Assembly: GCF_964275005.1 (NCBI RefSeq)
Contig: NC_092704.1
Span: forward strand, 13,357,371-13,421,370
Source: Diadema setosum
Taxonomy: Eukaryota; Echinodermata; Echinoidea; Diadematoida; Diadematidae
Length of the DNA: 64,000 nt
Direction of reading: 5' to 3'
How positions within the stretch are numbered: the stretch's first letter is position 1; each line of letters begins with the position of its first letter. Shown here in pieces: positions 26,958 through 38,952 of the stretch. The translations under genes and the position numbers were made by a program. The notes under the pieces are model-generated. The model had not been told where the DNA came from, made no database searches, and saw only the letters and a list, made by a program, of their open reading frames with translations.

Positions 26958-27772
26958 CTGTAACAAGGGAAGAAAATTGTCACCAAACAAAAAAAATAAA
27001 TAACTTTCACCTGCATAATCATCAACCACTTACATCAGAGTTGACAATGGGCAACAAAAAGTATGGCATAATTAGTGGCAATGTACCCACATTCCAACCA
27101 CTGACATAATGTTTATGCTATACAGCAAGCAATGTTTAACCAGAATCCAACAAAATTGTATTAAACAGCTCTGCATACTTTTATGAAAAAAAAAAAAAAG
27201 AAGGAAACCTGAGATACGCCAGAAGATAACAATGATTGCTCCTTCACATACAATTATGTAGCACTGATCAAAAAGCTTCATTCATTAGGAATGGCAAAGC
27301 ATACAACCAGCAAAAGAAAAACTCTTACTGCATATTTGCTGGTAAGCACTGTGTACATGCTTTAATACTAAAACAGCACTGTTGCCTGCTGACCATATGT
27401 AAAAAGCATGCGGTTTTGTAATGCATATTTTGTTCCATTAAAGTTGACAGTTATTTTTGATCCACGGTGGATGTACCACTTGCCTGCTTGCCAAGGACAA
27501 TCTAAATTCATTGCTTAGCAAGTAAACTAAAGGGTCATTTGTCTGTTACAAGCACATGAATGGAGCACCTTCCAAACATGCCAAGATTCTACTTGGGGAG
27601 GTGAGAAAAAAATACAGTGATTTAGTACTGCCCCGAGAACACTCAGAAATTGATTTTCACCCATTCACTCACATGGCCTCTTTTCTCACTTCAATGGTGG
27701 AAACAAGCTCATTAGTTCATACACATCTTCCATGGGGAATGTACAAATGCTGTCATGTGGGGGTGTACTCAC
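26958..27772 (-). other. RPL27 intron between coding exons 1 and 2
   Basis: 815 bp, donor GTAAAA|GTGAGT and acceptor TTACAG. A lone TGATGA near 27,015-27,022 (minus) lacks a CTGA partner, so no C/D snoRNA is called. Confidence 0.85.
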
Positions 27773-27861
27773 TTTTACAATGACTGCCTTGCGTCCAGCA
27801 TAGCGCCCGGAGAGGACGAGGACCACACGGCCCGACTTCATGAACTTCCCCATGGCTGTTT
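27773..27861 (-). CDS. RPL27: Ribosomal protein L27 (eL27), coding exon 1
   Basis: eL27 is a protein of the large cytosolic ribosomal subunit. This exon holds 8 nt of 5' UTR (27,854-27,861) after the acceptor CCTCAG, then ATG at 27,853-27,851 in a strong context (G at -3 and +4), and encodes residues 1-27, [20 protein letters not shown] then RKAVIVK, ending exactly at a codon boundary before donor GTGAGT. The N-terminal residues form the KOW-type fold seen in the family. The four coding exons total 411 bp, 136 aa plus stop, the same length as human RPL27, with every splice phase consistent and no broken frame. A non-coding first exon must lie upstream because the acceptor precedes the ATG. 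Confidence 0.97.
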
Positions 27862-28025
27862 CTGAGGTAGAAGGGGAGAAAAATAGACAGGACAATTTTA
27901 GTACATTACCTGAAAACCGAGTTGTACAGTAGACTGAACCATTGACTTTCAAAACATGGACAAAGCTTTTCAATACTATGCGTGCCAGATTCATTTCCTG
28001 TCCATCTTTATATATCCATATTTAA

Positions 28026-28262
28026 TAGGCGTCTGCTGCAGACTTGCCGCTGACTTGCCCCAGCCTTAATGCCGCTTACTTATACTGCATACCTGTAGAA
28101 ATCTTGCCGCAGATCTACCACAAGCTCTTCCTGAAATCGTACTTATATGAATATTCATCATTAACAGTCTGCGGCAGCAGCTAATTTGCATGTGAGAATG
28201 ATGCCTATCTGCGGCAGATCTGCGGCAAGGCATCCGCAGCAGTATGCGGCAGGCTGATTTCT
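28026..28262. repeat. Cluster of TCTGCGGCAGAT-type inverted motifs
   Basis: About ten CTGC/GCAG and GCCGC/GCGGC motifs in both orientations, including the near-palindrome ATCTGCGGCAGATCTGCGGCA at about 28,208-28,226. The ends carry loosely inverted copies, suggesting a decayed foldback MITE, but borders are unclear. Confidence 0.4.
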
Positions 28263-28358
28263 TTCCTATGGGTACAGTAGAGTAAGTTTGTGTGTAAAAT
28301 TTGTGCACATCTGACTCACAAGCAAATAAAAAAAGAGCTAAGTTGTGTGATTAGACCT

Positions 28359-28503
28359 GGTCCCCGTTTTATAAAACTTATCAGTGACAACTGCCACATA
28401 TCTATGACAAATTTGCTCTCAGCCAATCAGATGCAAGGATTTCAGTAGCTTGTCACAACTATGATAACTTGTCATTGATATCAAGTTTTATGAAATAGGG
28501 CCC
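28359..28503. mobile_element. GGGCCC-ended TIR MITE, copy 1
   Basis: A 145-bp element. The left end reads GTCCCCGTTTTATAAAACTT; the right end is the inverse, AAGTTTTATGAAATAGGGCCC. The inner arms (ATCAGTGACAA / TTGTCATTGAT) are also inverted. A related element is at 57,495, and a single left-end match lies at about 36,633. Superfamily not assigned. Confidence 0.75.
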
Positions 28504-29522
28504 AGGAAGTTCGAAAAGCCAGAGAAGAGGCAGGGAATGGTAATTTAAACACAGAAGAGCTGTGTGAATGGTCGTGTATACAGATGTCATCCAACACGTA
28601 GCAGGGCTATTAGTATACATCCACACACATGTACTTTTACCATTCATGCACAGATGCATGTGGTTGTATCCATGGCCTAAACCGACTAAATAACATTAAA
28701 GTGGCTGGATACATGAATAATATTACTAGACTCCAGATCCACAGCTACAAGAAGAGTGTGTTTTAGAATACCTGGTTACAACCACATCAATACGAAATGT
28801 ATAGCAGCCTATATCACAGACTCACACACTGCCATCACGAACAAATTACTTCATTTTTCTCACATTCTACAATTTCTAGTCGATATAACATTCTTACTAT
28901 GGTTTTCAATCTAAAATCTATTCTCATCACCAGTTTTGTTTGAGAAGATGGATTTGAAATCAATAATTTATAATTTACATCATTGAGTAAGAGTTATTAC
29001 TATTAAAGCAAGTTGCCCATAATCCGAGTACATCTTGATGATAGTGCTACCATTACCCTGTGCGTACTTTTACACGTATGTACTTTTATGGCGATGTTCA
29101 CACTCTTAGCGCTACTATTATTTTACCCTGTGCGTACTTTTACACGTATACAAGTACTTTTGGCGATGTTCACGCTCTTTATAAAAATGCACGTTTCCAT
29201 CATACATATTGCGTGCAGGGACAGGGCTGGGCTTGCTAGCAGCCGAAGTTTGATGTACGATTTACTATTAATAACAGTCTCCGTAGTAATGTTATGATTG
29301 ATCCTCTAATGCTAATTAATCACTAGTCCCCAAATCAACTAACTTGAAATCCATCTCATAAAAAATAATAAAAACGAGGTCGATGTGGTCGATGAGAATG
29401 ATAGGAGGAGGGTGGGGGGGCATAGCTGGAAGCTCTAAGTAAAGTATTGTAAAAGGAATGATAAATGAGGTTATCTTAATCGCTTGTGAATGAACTATTA
29501 AACATAGACTCTACATTAGTTC
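28504..29522. other. Non-coding upstream of RPL27 coding exons
   Basis: Possibly RPL27 intron 1. A small direct duplication near 29,053-29,170 repeats CCCTGTGCGTACTTTTACACGTA and the following GGCGATGTTCAC block. No exon seen. Confidence 0.5.
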
Positions 29523-30360
29523 TAACGTCAGTTACCGTATAGTCGCCACTTGTGTGTATTTCCTATGCACTCCTGGATTGGCGAACTAACGATAGGCACT
29601 GAATTAGTTCGCCGCCCATAGCGCGTCACATATCAAAATTAGCCATGTGTTTATACACACATTTCAATGTAGGATGCACTGTGCATCATCGCGTTTGAAA
29701 AACTTTGTTAATCTGCCACCTGAAATCCATTCGAAATCAACAACATTCTCGCAATAAAAATGGTTTCGTCACCTGTTACATATGGCAAAATACATTTTGA
29801 TTACAATTATTTGTGTTTTTATGGAGGAAAAAGGTGACTGAGATGTCTTTTGAGAGCGATGAAAATCCGTCGCCCCAGCTGATCTCCGATTGCGGCATGC
29901 GTTACATGCAATGTGAATGTCTGGCGACTTTTTAACGTCAATTACGGTAAGGTCGCCAGACATTCACATCGCATGTAACGCGCGCCGCGATCGGAGATCA
30001 GGTTAGGCGACGGATTTTCATCACTCTCAAAATACATGTACATTCGTAATTCACCTTTTTCTTCCGTAAAAACACAAATAATTTTAATCAAAATATATTT
30101 TACCATATGTAACAGGTGATAAAACCATTTTTAATGCAAGGATGTTTTTGATTTAGAATGGATTTCAGGTGGCAGATTAAGGGAGATTTTCAAACGCTGT
30201 GACCGACAATGCCTCCTTCATTGAAGCGTATGTATAACACACACGCTAATAATATGTGGCCGGCTAGGGGCGGTGAACTAATTCAGTGCCGATATTAGTT
30301 CGCCAGCCGGACGTGCACAAGAATTACACACAAGTGGCAACCATACGGTAATTGACGTTA
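29523..30360. mobile_element. 838-bp double inverted element
   Basis: Two arms of about 415 bp are inverted copies of one another. Matches include TTAGTTCGCC/GGCGAACTAA, GCCACCTGAAATCCATTC and its inverse, CACCTGTTACATATGG and its inverse, GACGGATTTTCATC and its inverse, and CCAGACATTCACAT and its inverse. A terminal motif of the form TAACGTCA-TTACCGTA---GTCGCCA occurs at the left end (29,523), again at the centre (about 29,932) and inverted at the right end (ending 30,360). The structure is therefore either one large foldback element or two TIR elements of about 420 bp inserted head to head. No coding frame spans it. Confidence 0.8.
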
Positions 30361-31200
30361 GGTAGTGGCGACTTAATGGTAATCGACATCAGACCTAGGA
30401 TTGTCTAGATCTCAAATAGTCATTGTGATTTGCATGTCGATATGGCTACGCTTACATCTGACTCACAGAGCAGGTTTCATACACACGATATGATAAGAGA
30501 GACTCGAGTTTCAGTGTGTAGACAGTGAAGCTCCTTGACATGACAATGAATAGATCTACATTAGTGCATGGATTTAGGCCCTACAGCGTGTGGTTGTTTC
30601 CATACTAGATTAGTTGTAGTTTAACGTTTAATAGAGTTAAAACCGTTAGATCTAACGTTAGTAACACTATTGTAGACAAGCCCTACACAAGCGAGCCGCA
30701 CTTGAGTTGCAGAGCAGTAAGGAACAGGCCATCAATCGCGATCAAGCGACGGGGTGGGTGCCGGGTGGACAGCTAAATTTACAGCAAAGTAAACCAATAA
30801 ACAATATGTAGCTTAAAACCATTAATCTTGGATAAGGACTACTACTCTTTGGAACTGTAACTGTGAGTGATTGTAATGTTGAAGGTCTTATAGACCCCCT
30901 GTGCAAAGACTTCATCGTATTGATGACATCTTCTGGTGATTTCGATGCAGAGACCACGCACGTCCACACACACAACTCACGACACAGGTTACAACACAGC
31001 TGCATCAAAGATACTAGGTATCAACCGGTGTATAAGCATTACATTCTCAAAGGAAAAATGACATTGTGCACAATTTACATTTTGTCGTAAGTACCTAAAT
31101 AGTTGTATCTTGTTTCAGATTTACTGTTTTCGGATCTTAGCTTTCGTGATCCCTACTTTAAAACCCCGATTTTAAGTGATTTACAACATATTTTCATTTC
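30361..31200. other. Non-coding sequence
   Basis: A further partial copy of the adjacent element's end motif (GTGGCGACTTAATGGTAAT) lies at about 30,365-30,383. No exon recognised. Confidence 0.45.
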
Positions 31201-31204
31201 TCTC

Positions 31205-31300
31205 ATACCCTAGTCACGGAGAGTCTTATTGAAAAGGAAGTCTGGGGGGAAGTGCATTGTGGGAAATCATACACGATCGGGTGTATGGTGGCCGTGAGTA
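31205..31300 (-). promoter_or_regulatory. Candidate RPL27 promoter and non-coding exon 1
   Basis: On the minus strand, TTCCCACAATGCAC (about 31,251-31,265) resembles the ZNF143/SBS motif found in many housekeeping promoters. About 20-30 nt later comes a pyrimidine run CTTCCTTTTC (about 31,232-31,241), like the 5' TOP start of ribosomal-protein mRNAs, and then a possible donor AGG|GTATGA near 31,208. This fits a short non-coding RPL27 exon 1 with an intron of about 3.35 kb. The location is inferred; the block could instead be a different or bidirectional promoter, as ATGGTGGCC|GTGAGT stands on the plus strand at about 31,284-31,298. Confidence 0.35.
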
Positions 31301-32414
31301 AAAAAAGAAAAAAAGTAATGAACAAGGCAGGCGTATACAAATTCAGAATTCACTATTATTACTGCTAGAATTGTTTCTTTAGGGAAAATTTGCAAAACCG
31401 TAGCCCGAAAGGTACAATACATTGCAATGCCATATAAATTTCTCTAAATCAAAGAAAACACATTGAGCTATCTTACATTTTTAACATCCGGCATTGGAAA
31501 TCACAATTGAATAACAATAAATAATTATATTGTGCACACACATAAAAAATAACAACAACAACAACAACAACATTTATTTTACCAATGATTTGCGGGTATG
31601 AATATTACACTGTGCCCATAATGATATAAGTAAAAAAAAAAAGAAAAAAAAAAAGAGGTTCCCGTAGACCTACCGATATTATATTTCCTTTCTTTCTTTT
31701 TTTTTTTCACGTCCTTGTGTTCCCATGGAATACAGTAAACTCTGGCTATTTTATGAAGCATGTTCATTTGGCTTGCTAAATTAAAGATTAAAAGCAAAAA
31801 CATGTTGTTATGTTTTTGTTGTTGTTGTTGTTGTTTTTTTTTACCTCATGTTTCGACTGGGTAGTAATAACAGATGTGCAGTATCTTACATGAAGGTGAT
31901 TCATGTGTGCCGTAATGCTTCAAAGCATAACAAAACATATAAAACGAACGCATAATGTTGTACCTGTATCATTCTAATGTCCACTCAACATTTCAGCTTG
32001 GAAAATGTCTAATGTATAGGCCTACTATATGTTTACCTCTGGCAACTGCTGGTGGTGGTGGTGGTGGTGATGGCCGTTGTTGTTGTTGTTGTGTTGTAGT
32101 TTTTAAGTCCTGATTAATACAATTACTCTCTAAACAAAATGAGAATTGTGGGAGGAATGATAAGCCTGCCAATGGAACCATAAGCCCATCAAGATCGATC
32201 CTCACATCACTAGATCTCTCGGGTAGATATCTAATCTGTGCACCATAAACACATAGGATGTATATAGGCTACGGGAAGGGCTACAGCAGGTCTCGGAAAA
32301 AAAAACACCTCAGCCTATATCTTTTAAGAAAACAAAGAAAGAACTATACCTTATGCAACAGCAGCTTATATAAAAGAAAAGATAATGACAATAAAAAAAG
32401 CTGTTGAATAAAGT

Positions 32415-32446
<32 letters not shown>

Positions 32447-32882
32447 CTTGTTTTTTGTTTTTGTTTTGTTTGTTTGTTTGTTTGTTTGTTTGTTTGTTTG
32501 TTTTTTTTTTTTTTTTTTTTGGGGGGGGGGGGGGTTCCACTCCACAGCCTTTGGCCGGCAGGTTCCCTCTTCCCTATTCACTAACTCCCCCCCCCCCTCA
32601 TTTACACAAAGCGTTTCGTGGGCACGTGGACACTCAACATGCCCCTGCAGAGTGATGGGATGCATGCACGCCTGATGCGAACCAAAATCATTTCATAATG
32701 TCTATTCTTGTGATAGATCTGAATGATGCCATTTGTGTAGCTTGGGAAAATGATGCCCTGTATACGTGCTGGATTTGTACGTGATTGATTCATTTTACTT
32801 GAGTTTTCGTCATCGTATATAACTAGAGGAATTATCAATCGATCTCAAACCTCTCTCTGAAAGGACAAAAAAAAATATTTAT

Positions 32883-32913
<31 letters not shown>

Positions 32914-33387
32914 ACAAAGTCAAGAATATAATTCTTTCCAGGCCCTTTTTAGAATGGGTGATTGAATATTAATAATGAAAGGTAGCCTTGATATTCTTTT
33001 ATTTATGAAATCATGGTATGAGGGTTTTGTGATGGATCCCGCGTTCAGATGATGTGAATACGTTGGAATTTCATTACACTCCCATCAACTGCTCTTTTTA
33101 TAGCTTTCTTGAATTTTTTGTAAAGCCTGGGTCCGACCACTTTGCATTCATTAGTTATAACTGGGAAGGGAAATGGTACAGGCGTTTTGATCGCTTAAAA
33201 AGGCTTTTTACTTTCATACTCTCTTTTAAGGGTCGTGATAAATCCCCCCTCCCGATCGACGCCCCTGGGTCATTTTTGCCTAAAGAAAATGTCATGACGT
33301 GTATTCGAAAATTACTGGTATATAACACAGGTGACGGAACGCATTTGTCTTATTGTTTCGTTTGCCCATTTCTATGAATTACTGCTC
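31301..33387. other. Intergenic sequence rich in simple repeats
   Basis: (AAC)/(TTG) runs occur at about 31,549-31,571, 31,814-31,835, 32,413-32,447 and 32,884-32,914; (TTTG)n at 32,460-32,495; a T22/G14 junction at about 32,498-32,534. The 107-codon frame at 33,054-33,377 has no recognisable domain. Confidence 0.5.
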
Positions 33388-33640
33388 ATGAGGGGACTTT
33401 ATTCTTCGAGCTCTGCTTTCTAGCAGCTCCCTCCGTCTCAGACAACTTTTCCTTGATAAAACTCAATTACAGCTGGCCTATACATTTCCTTAAACTATGC
33501 ATTGTATTATTGTAAAACAACAACAAACAAACGAGTTGTATTGATTTCGCTTGTATATGCCAATGTCACATTGTACTTTATGTTTTTGTTGGAAATGAGA
33601 TAAAATGAAATGAATGAATTTGTTGTAATGAATTGACATG
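33388..33640 (+). mobile_element. Probable LINE 3' UTR with (ATGAA)-type tail
   Basis: A hairpin-like GAGGGGAC...CGAGCTCTGCTTTCTAGCAGCTCCCTCC block is followed about 200 bp later by GGAAATGAGATAAAATGAAATGAATGAA. The order and motif style match the region at 50,041-50,405, suggesting a shared non-LTR family. No coding part is kept. Confidence 0.5.
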
Positions 33641-33687
33641 CATTCAAGTCAAGACACAGATACACAAGAAATTCACACAACCCATTT

Positions 33688-33737
33688 ACACACACACACA
33701 CACACACACACAGACACACACACACACACACACACAC
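33688..33737. repeat. (CA)n microsatellite
   Basis: About 50 bp of CA dinucleotides with one CAGA interruption. A pyrimidine-rich CT tract follows at 33,822-33,880. Confidence 0.95.
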
Positions 33738-35494
33738 TTGTCTATTTGTATACGTGATACCTTCGTGTCTGTTTATGCCATAGTAATGAACACACACAAA
33801 CACATCCGTCAATTTCTTTCATTCCCCCTCCCCCTCTCTCTCTCACTCTCCCCTCCTCTCTCTATCTCTCTTTCTCTCTTTCAATTGTTTTAAAATCCTT
33901 TGCTCCCAAGAAATGAAAACTCGGATATTTTCCTCTGAAATCTCGTTTATTATTGTTCGGACAACACGAGACTGAATACAAATCTCATAATCTAGTTATT
34001 CAATGCGCAACAGTACGACTGATGAATTTAAAGAGCAAAAGCGCTTCGTCACAGTGGGCGACTGTTGATTATTCATCAAAAACTTGCAAGAATTCAAAAG
34101 ACCGAAGAAAATCGAAGTACTTGAGCATCACATTGCAATATCTTCGTCTTATGTGTAAAATGCGATATGATTACACAAGGAATTGGAGCTTTAGTGTATG
34201 AGATCATGCATATTATCATGATTCCGTTCTCTCTATACATACATATATTCCATATATATACATTTGGTTTTTTTTAGAGTGTTATATCCGTATATAGCTA
34301 ACAAAAGATAACTTTTATAATAGTCTTTATGAGTTTTAAGATTTAGTGTCTCTGTGGTTTATATGTTGACCACAATTTTATTATTATTATTTTTTTTTTT
34401 TGGGGGGGGGGGGGCAATTATTCAACCTCTTTAAAATGAAATGAAGGATATCTAAGTGAGCTATCCTCACTTCCTGTCGATCCTTCCATCAACCACGTAT
34501 ACAAAGCGATGCAAGATAAAACACTCTTTTATTGCGGTCGGACACTACTATGATTACACAGTCCTCCTTCCGCCGTAGATATTATATAATTAATGTTAAG
34601 TGCACTTTCCGATATAATACGTTATAGTTGGCTGTTATGAAACTGGACATGAATAAGACAGTGATTGCATTAGTTGTACATCTTTTCACGACATAGTGAT
34701 AGCATTATCAATCACTGTTATTTTTATGCACATTAGATGAAAATGATGATGTCATCACCTGATTAGTTTCACATCAACCTCCACACAAATCTATTTGCTC
34801 ATTTTGACTTGACATCTTGCAAACAAAGTACTGGGATCTCTCCCACCAATTCAGTGTTGTGCTGTTAATGCCCAAAAGTTCATGATTAAGGGGTTCAGGT
34901 CCTTGAATCCATATACGATTTTGATGACTGCTTAATTTGTGTCTTTATGCTCTTTAAATTCCTTATCGATTGGAAGTCAATCTATAAGACTGCGGTAAAG
35001 GACCAATACAAAATGAGACTGAAAAAAAAGATTAACTTCATTATATTGAGATCTTTAATCTAATTTTCGATTGATTCCTCATCTCAATCTAAAGAATTTT
35101 GAGAGTTTACACCAAAGAGAGAGGGATGTAAGGCGATGAAGTCATGACGTATTCTAATTTGCATAATTATTATGTGGTTGTGACCAATGCAATTATTGGA
35201 TTGAAAAAAAAAAGAATCAAACGCAAACATACATGCGGAACTTTGAATTCTATGACTATGTTATTATAATATATTATGTCCGATTGTGTTAAACATATAT
35301 ATATATATTTTATATTTTAATCTGTTCATTAAAGTCAATTTGAATATGAAATAGAATTACATATGAAATTGTGCAGAGTGGCCAATCTTTTGTTGTTGAT
35401 TTAAAGAAAGAAAGAAGAGAGAGAAAATGGGGCCCTAAAAAACAAACAATATAAATTCTATAGAGGTATAAACAAGAATATTAAATATAACAAG
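33738..35494. other. Intergenic sequence
   Basis: No exon recognised. A T-tract/G-tract junction lies at about 34,390-34,414. Confidence 0.45.
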
Positions 35495-35639
35495 TCTCCA
35501 CGAGGGAGCTCATATCGTCTCCACGAGGGAGCTCATAATAATTATCTCCACAAAGGAGCTCATTAAGTCTCCACGAGGGAGCTCATATTATCTCCACAAA
35601 GGAGCTCATTACGTCTCCACGAGGGAGCTCATAATTATG
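35495..35639. repeat. 23-bp satellite of two alternating unit types
   Basis: Six head-to-tail units of 23-27 bp. Type A begins TCTCCACGAGGGAGCTCAT and type B TCTCCACAAAGGAGCTCAT. The order is A-A-B-A-B-A, suggesting expansion of an A-B dimer. Each unit can form a small CTCC/GGAG hairpin and carries GAGCTC. Confidence 0.9.
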
Positions 35640-37432
35640 ACATTGATGAAAAACTCAATCTTGCTTATGACTACCATAGTCATATTCCAGAGAGGGGGCA
35701 TAGTTTATATTGAACGAGCACCAAATCATGCAATGGGAAATTGAAAAAGCAATGGTATCTGCAATATGAACAAAAAAACAGGACATTATTAATTGAACTT
35801 TAATCCAAAAGTTCCTGTGGAATCCAGAGATGTGTGCTGTCGTGCATGTCAAGAAGACATATATACAGATCTTCAAACACAGCAAAATACATCTTAAAAC
35901 AAAAATACATATTGTACTTACAATGTGTGCGTATTTACAAATATGCATTTGCATGAGAGAGTTATGTATATACGAGTATCATAAGAAAGAGGTGGAGAGA
36001 CTAAAATACAGAAAGAGAAAATGAAAGAGAAAGAAAGGGAGAGAGGGAGAAGGATCGAGGGATAGTGAGAGAGAGTCAGTGTGTTTTTATGTGTGTGCGT
36101 GCCTATAATAACACTGTGTGTAAAACAATGATAAAGGAATGCTACACGAAAGAACTTACAATCCCATGACTGATGCATAGGCCTTAGGATATGTGATCAC
36201 GTAACCAACGCAATATACAGATAACTTGTAATAGACGCAAACTAATAATCACAACTTTTCATTTTGATTCTTGGGTCATACACTGCCAGCATTAAAACAC
36301 AATAATACAATTGTTTATAAACTTTCATAAAATTTCACTATAAACCACATAGTTTGAGAAACAACCGGACACGAATCTGATTGATACAGCACAGTTAAAC
36401 AGATACGTATAATGCTAATTATATATGAATACATTCATGTATATAGCCACGTGCATAATGTACATGTATATGCATTGTTTACACGTAAAATGAAGTCAAA
36501 ATACTTTGTCATGACTGACAGCTATATATCTCTTGTACATTATAACGAAAGTACGAAAATAAATTTTAAACTAAAAATCACCGTATACACATCACACATG
36601 AAATGTATACACGAGGATGAATTATGGCTTTAAGCCCCGTTTTATGATAACTATTGTCAAGATTGCTACTTAAACACTTCGAATGTTTACAGTATGATAG
36701 GCTGCTGTTGCGTGATCAAACGCCGGTAGCCAAATAACAAAAAAAGTGAAAAAGAATAAATGGGTTAAAACTGCGACGAATGAACAGAGTGTATCAAAGT
36801 CAACCCAATTTGTTTTCCGATGCGATATACAATATACCCGTCATCCATGAAGTGCGAATCTTTATTATTAGTAGTGTTATTATCATTATTATTATATCAT
36901 ATTATATTATGTTATGTTGTGTTATATTATATTATTATTATTATTATTATTATCATCATCATCATCTTTTATGTTTTTGTCTCTCTTATATTACTCTTTG
37001 GGCTTTCCTCTGGCAACAACAGGTGACTTGCAAAAAAAAAAAAAAATGATTGAAGACTGCTCAGCGGAATCTCAGATTAAATAAAAAATACTTATGACTG
37101 TATCAATCTAATAATGCCCTCTGGGCATTTCTTTTGGGGAAATAGGTAACATGCACTTAGTACCGATATGACGTGCAATCATAGAGAATGGGAGTGAAGA
37201 GTGGTTGGGGGAGGAGTCTTAATTTGGAGTTTAACAAATCGGAGTTAATGACATCAAGTAGCATGAGAGTGTTAACCAAACCATTTCATCGCAAGGGAGA
37301 GGTGATTCTGGAATATTGGAGGGGGTGTGCATGTGGTGGCGGTGAGGGATGGGGTGGGGCTGGGGGGGGGGGGGAGGGGTGCAGTGATAGGCAGGGACGG
37401 GGAAACAAATCAACGATTATGAAGTTATGTTT
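35640..37432. other. Intergenic sequence
   Basis: No exon recognised. A one-ended match to the GGGCCC-type MITE (GCCCCGTTTTATGATAAC) lies at about 36,634-36,651. ATT/ATC trinucleotide runs are at 36,868-36,968, and a G-rich stretch with a 12-G tract at about 37,315-37,380 lies just before the LINE. Confidence 0.5.
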
Positions 37433-38952
37433 TAGCAGTATTTATGGAGCTTTCTAAAACCTTCGACTGTCTTTCTCACAAAATCTTATTACAAAAATTA
37501 CAATACTATGGTGTTAGAGGTGGGTGTTTTAATTGGTTTAGATCTTATTTATATGGAAGAAAACAATTTACTGTGTATGATTCTTTTAGCTCGTCTCTTA
37601 AGAATATAGAAACCGGTGTGCCACAAGGATCCATTCTTGGACCTTTACTGTTTTTAATTTATATAAATGACATTGTAAGCTCTTGCCGTGAATCTCATTT
37701 CATTTTATATGCAGACGACACCTCACTTCTTGCCTCACATAATGATATTAATGTTTTGATTGAATCTTTAAATAAAAGTCTTTTTCAAGTACATAACTGG
37801 CTCAAGTGCAATATGCTTACTTTAAATATAAGTAAAACGCAATGTGTATTTTTTAAACGCGGAGATGTGCAATGTAATACTGATGATATAATTTTGAAAA
37901 TTGGTGAAATTCGTTTGAAATTTTATGAATTTGTAAATTTTTTAGGTATTATACTGAATAGTAAGTTGAGTTGGAATGATCATATTGATTTTGTATGTAC
38001 AAAAATTTCTCGTTTTATTGGCATCTTAAATCGACTGAAATATGATGTGCCAGGTTACATTTTGTTCACTCTTTATAATGCTTATATTTTATCCGTTCTA
38101 TCTTACTGTAATTCTATCTGGGAAAATACGTGTTCTTGCCAAACACAAAGACTTCTCTTACTTCAAAAGAAAGCAATTCGAATTTGTATACAAAATCAGA
38201 TTATAGAGCTCCAACATCTAAACTTTTTAAATCATTACACACCCTTAAATTGCAAGATGTGAATAAAATGCAAATATGTTCTTTTATGCAACGTTATCAT
38301 GCAAAAACTCTCTCGCCTTATATACAAAATATGTTTTCTTTGAACTCTGATGTACATAATTATCATACGAGATCCTCAACTCATTTTCATCGATGGCGTT
38401 TTTTAACTGACAAATGTAAATACTCGTTACGTCATACTGGTCCTGTTCTTTGGAACACGCTAGATTTGAGCAAACTTAATGTGCAATTTAATAATACTTT
38501 TAAAAGACAGTATAAGAAGATGTTGATTAGTAAGTATTGATTGTTGGATATGGATAATTAGTCTTCTTTTTTTATTTGTATGTTGTATAAAGTATATCCA
38601 TTGCTGTTATTGATTTTAGGTACATATCATAATAGCATTCGAGTTAGTTTTTATAACGACTATATTACGGGGTATGTGCAATTAACATAACAAGCCTATT
38701 CTGGCTTTCTACGCGCATACCATTTTCTGGTTAACCACATATAAACACAGTGTCAATGAGCCTTTGTTTTTATTGTACCTATATTCTATCTGTTTTCCTT
38801 ATTTTTTTTTTTTCATAATACTTTCCTGCTTTGTCAATGTTTTCATTTTTTTTGTTTGTATTTCTGCACCTTTGCACAATGTGCTCATATTTACATGTAT
38901 TTTTGTCTATACTGTATATTGAATCGGAAATAAAGATTGAATTGAATTGAAA
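37433..38952 (+). mobile_element. 5'-truncated non-LTR retrotransposon (Jockey/CR1-like LINE)
   Basis: A dead LINE fragment: partial reverse transcriptase, C-terminal region, a 3' UTR of about 400 bp, and a 3' end AATAAAGATTGAATTGAATTGAA (about 38,929-38,951). The short repeat tail and loss of the 5' half fit target-primed reverse transcription that stopped early. It lies between RPL27 and the GPCR gene, on the opposite strand to both. Clade placement is tentative. Confidence 0.9.
37444..38540 (+). pseudogene. LINE reverse transcriptase remnant, frameshifted
   Basis: Frame 1 (37,444-38,262) starts inside RT motif A with LSKTFDCLSH, then has motif B GVPQGSILGPLLFLIYINDI and the catalytic motif C FILYADDTSLL, followed by the thumb-like region (CNMLTLNISKTQC). 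Frame 2 (open from 38,130, ending 38,540) carries the C-terminal part: SDYRAPTSKLFKSL, then HNYHTRSS and HTGPVLWNTL, a pattern common after the RT in Jockey-like elements. Homology passes from one frame to the other between about 38,180 and 38,205, so a small indel has broken the gene. Fingers motifs before motif A and the endonuclease are absent. The ATG at 37,444 is an internal Met, not a native start. Confidence 0.88.

Noticed and set aside
24070..27772. Intronic snoRNAs in RPL27
   Set aside because: No C box/D box pair at proper spacing was found on the minus strand; H/ACA types cannot be judged by eye.
27686..27994. 102-codon frame that includes the RPL27 N-terminus with extra upstream residues
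   Set aside because: The upstream part is intron; an acceptor AG 8 nt before the ATG and family length fix the start at 27,853.
33054..33377. 107-codon frame
   Set aside because: No recognisable domain, and not part of the nearby LINE tail; likely chance.
35495..35639. CRISPR-like array
   Set aside because: Units are contiguous with no unique spacers, and the DNA is eukaryotic; it is a short satellite.
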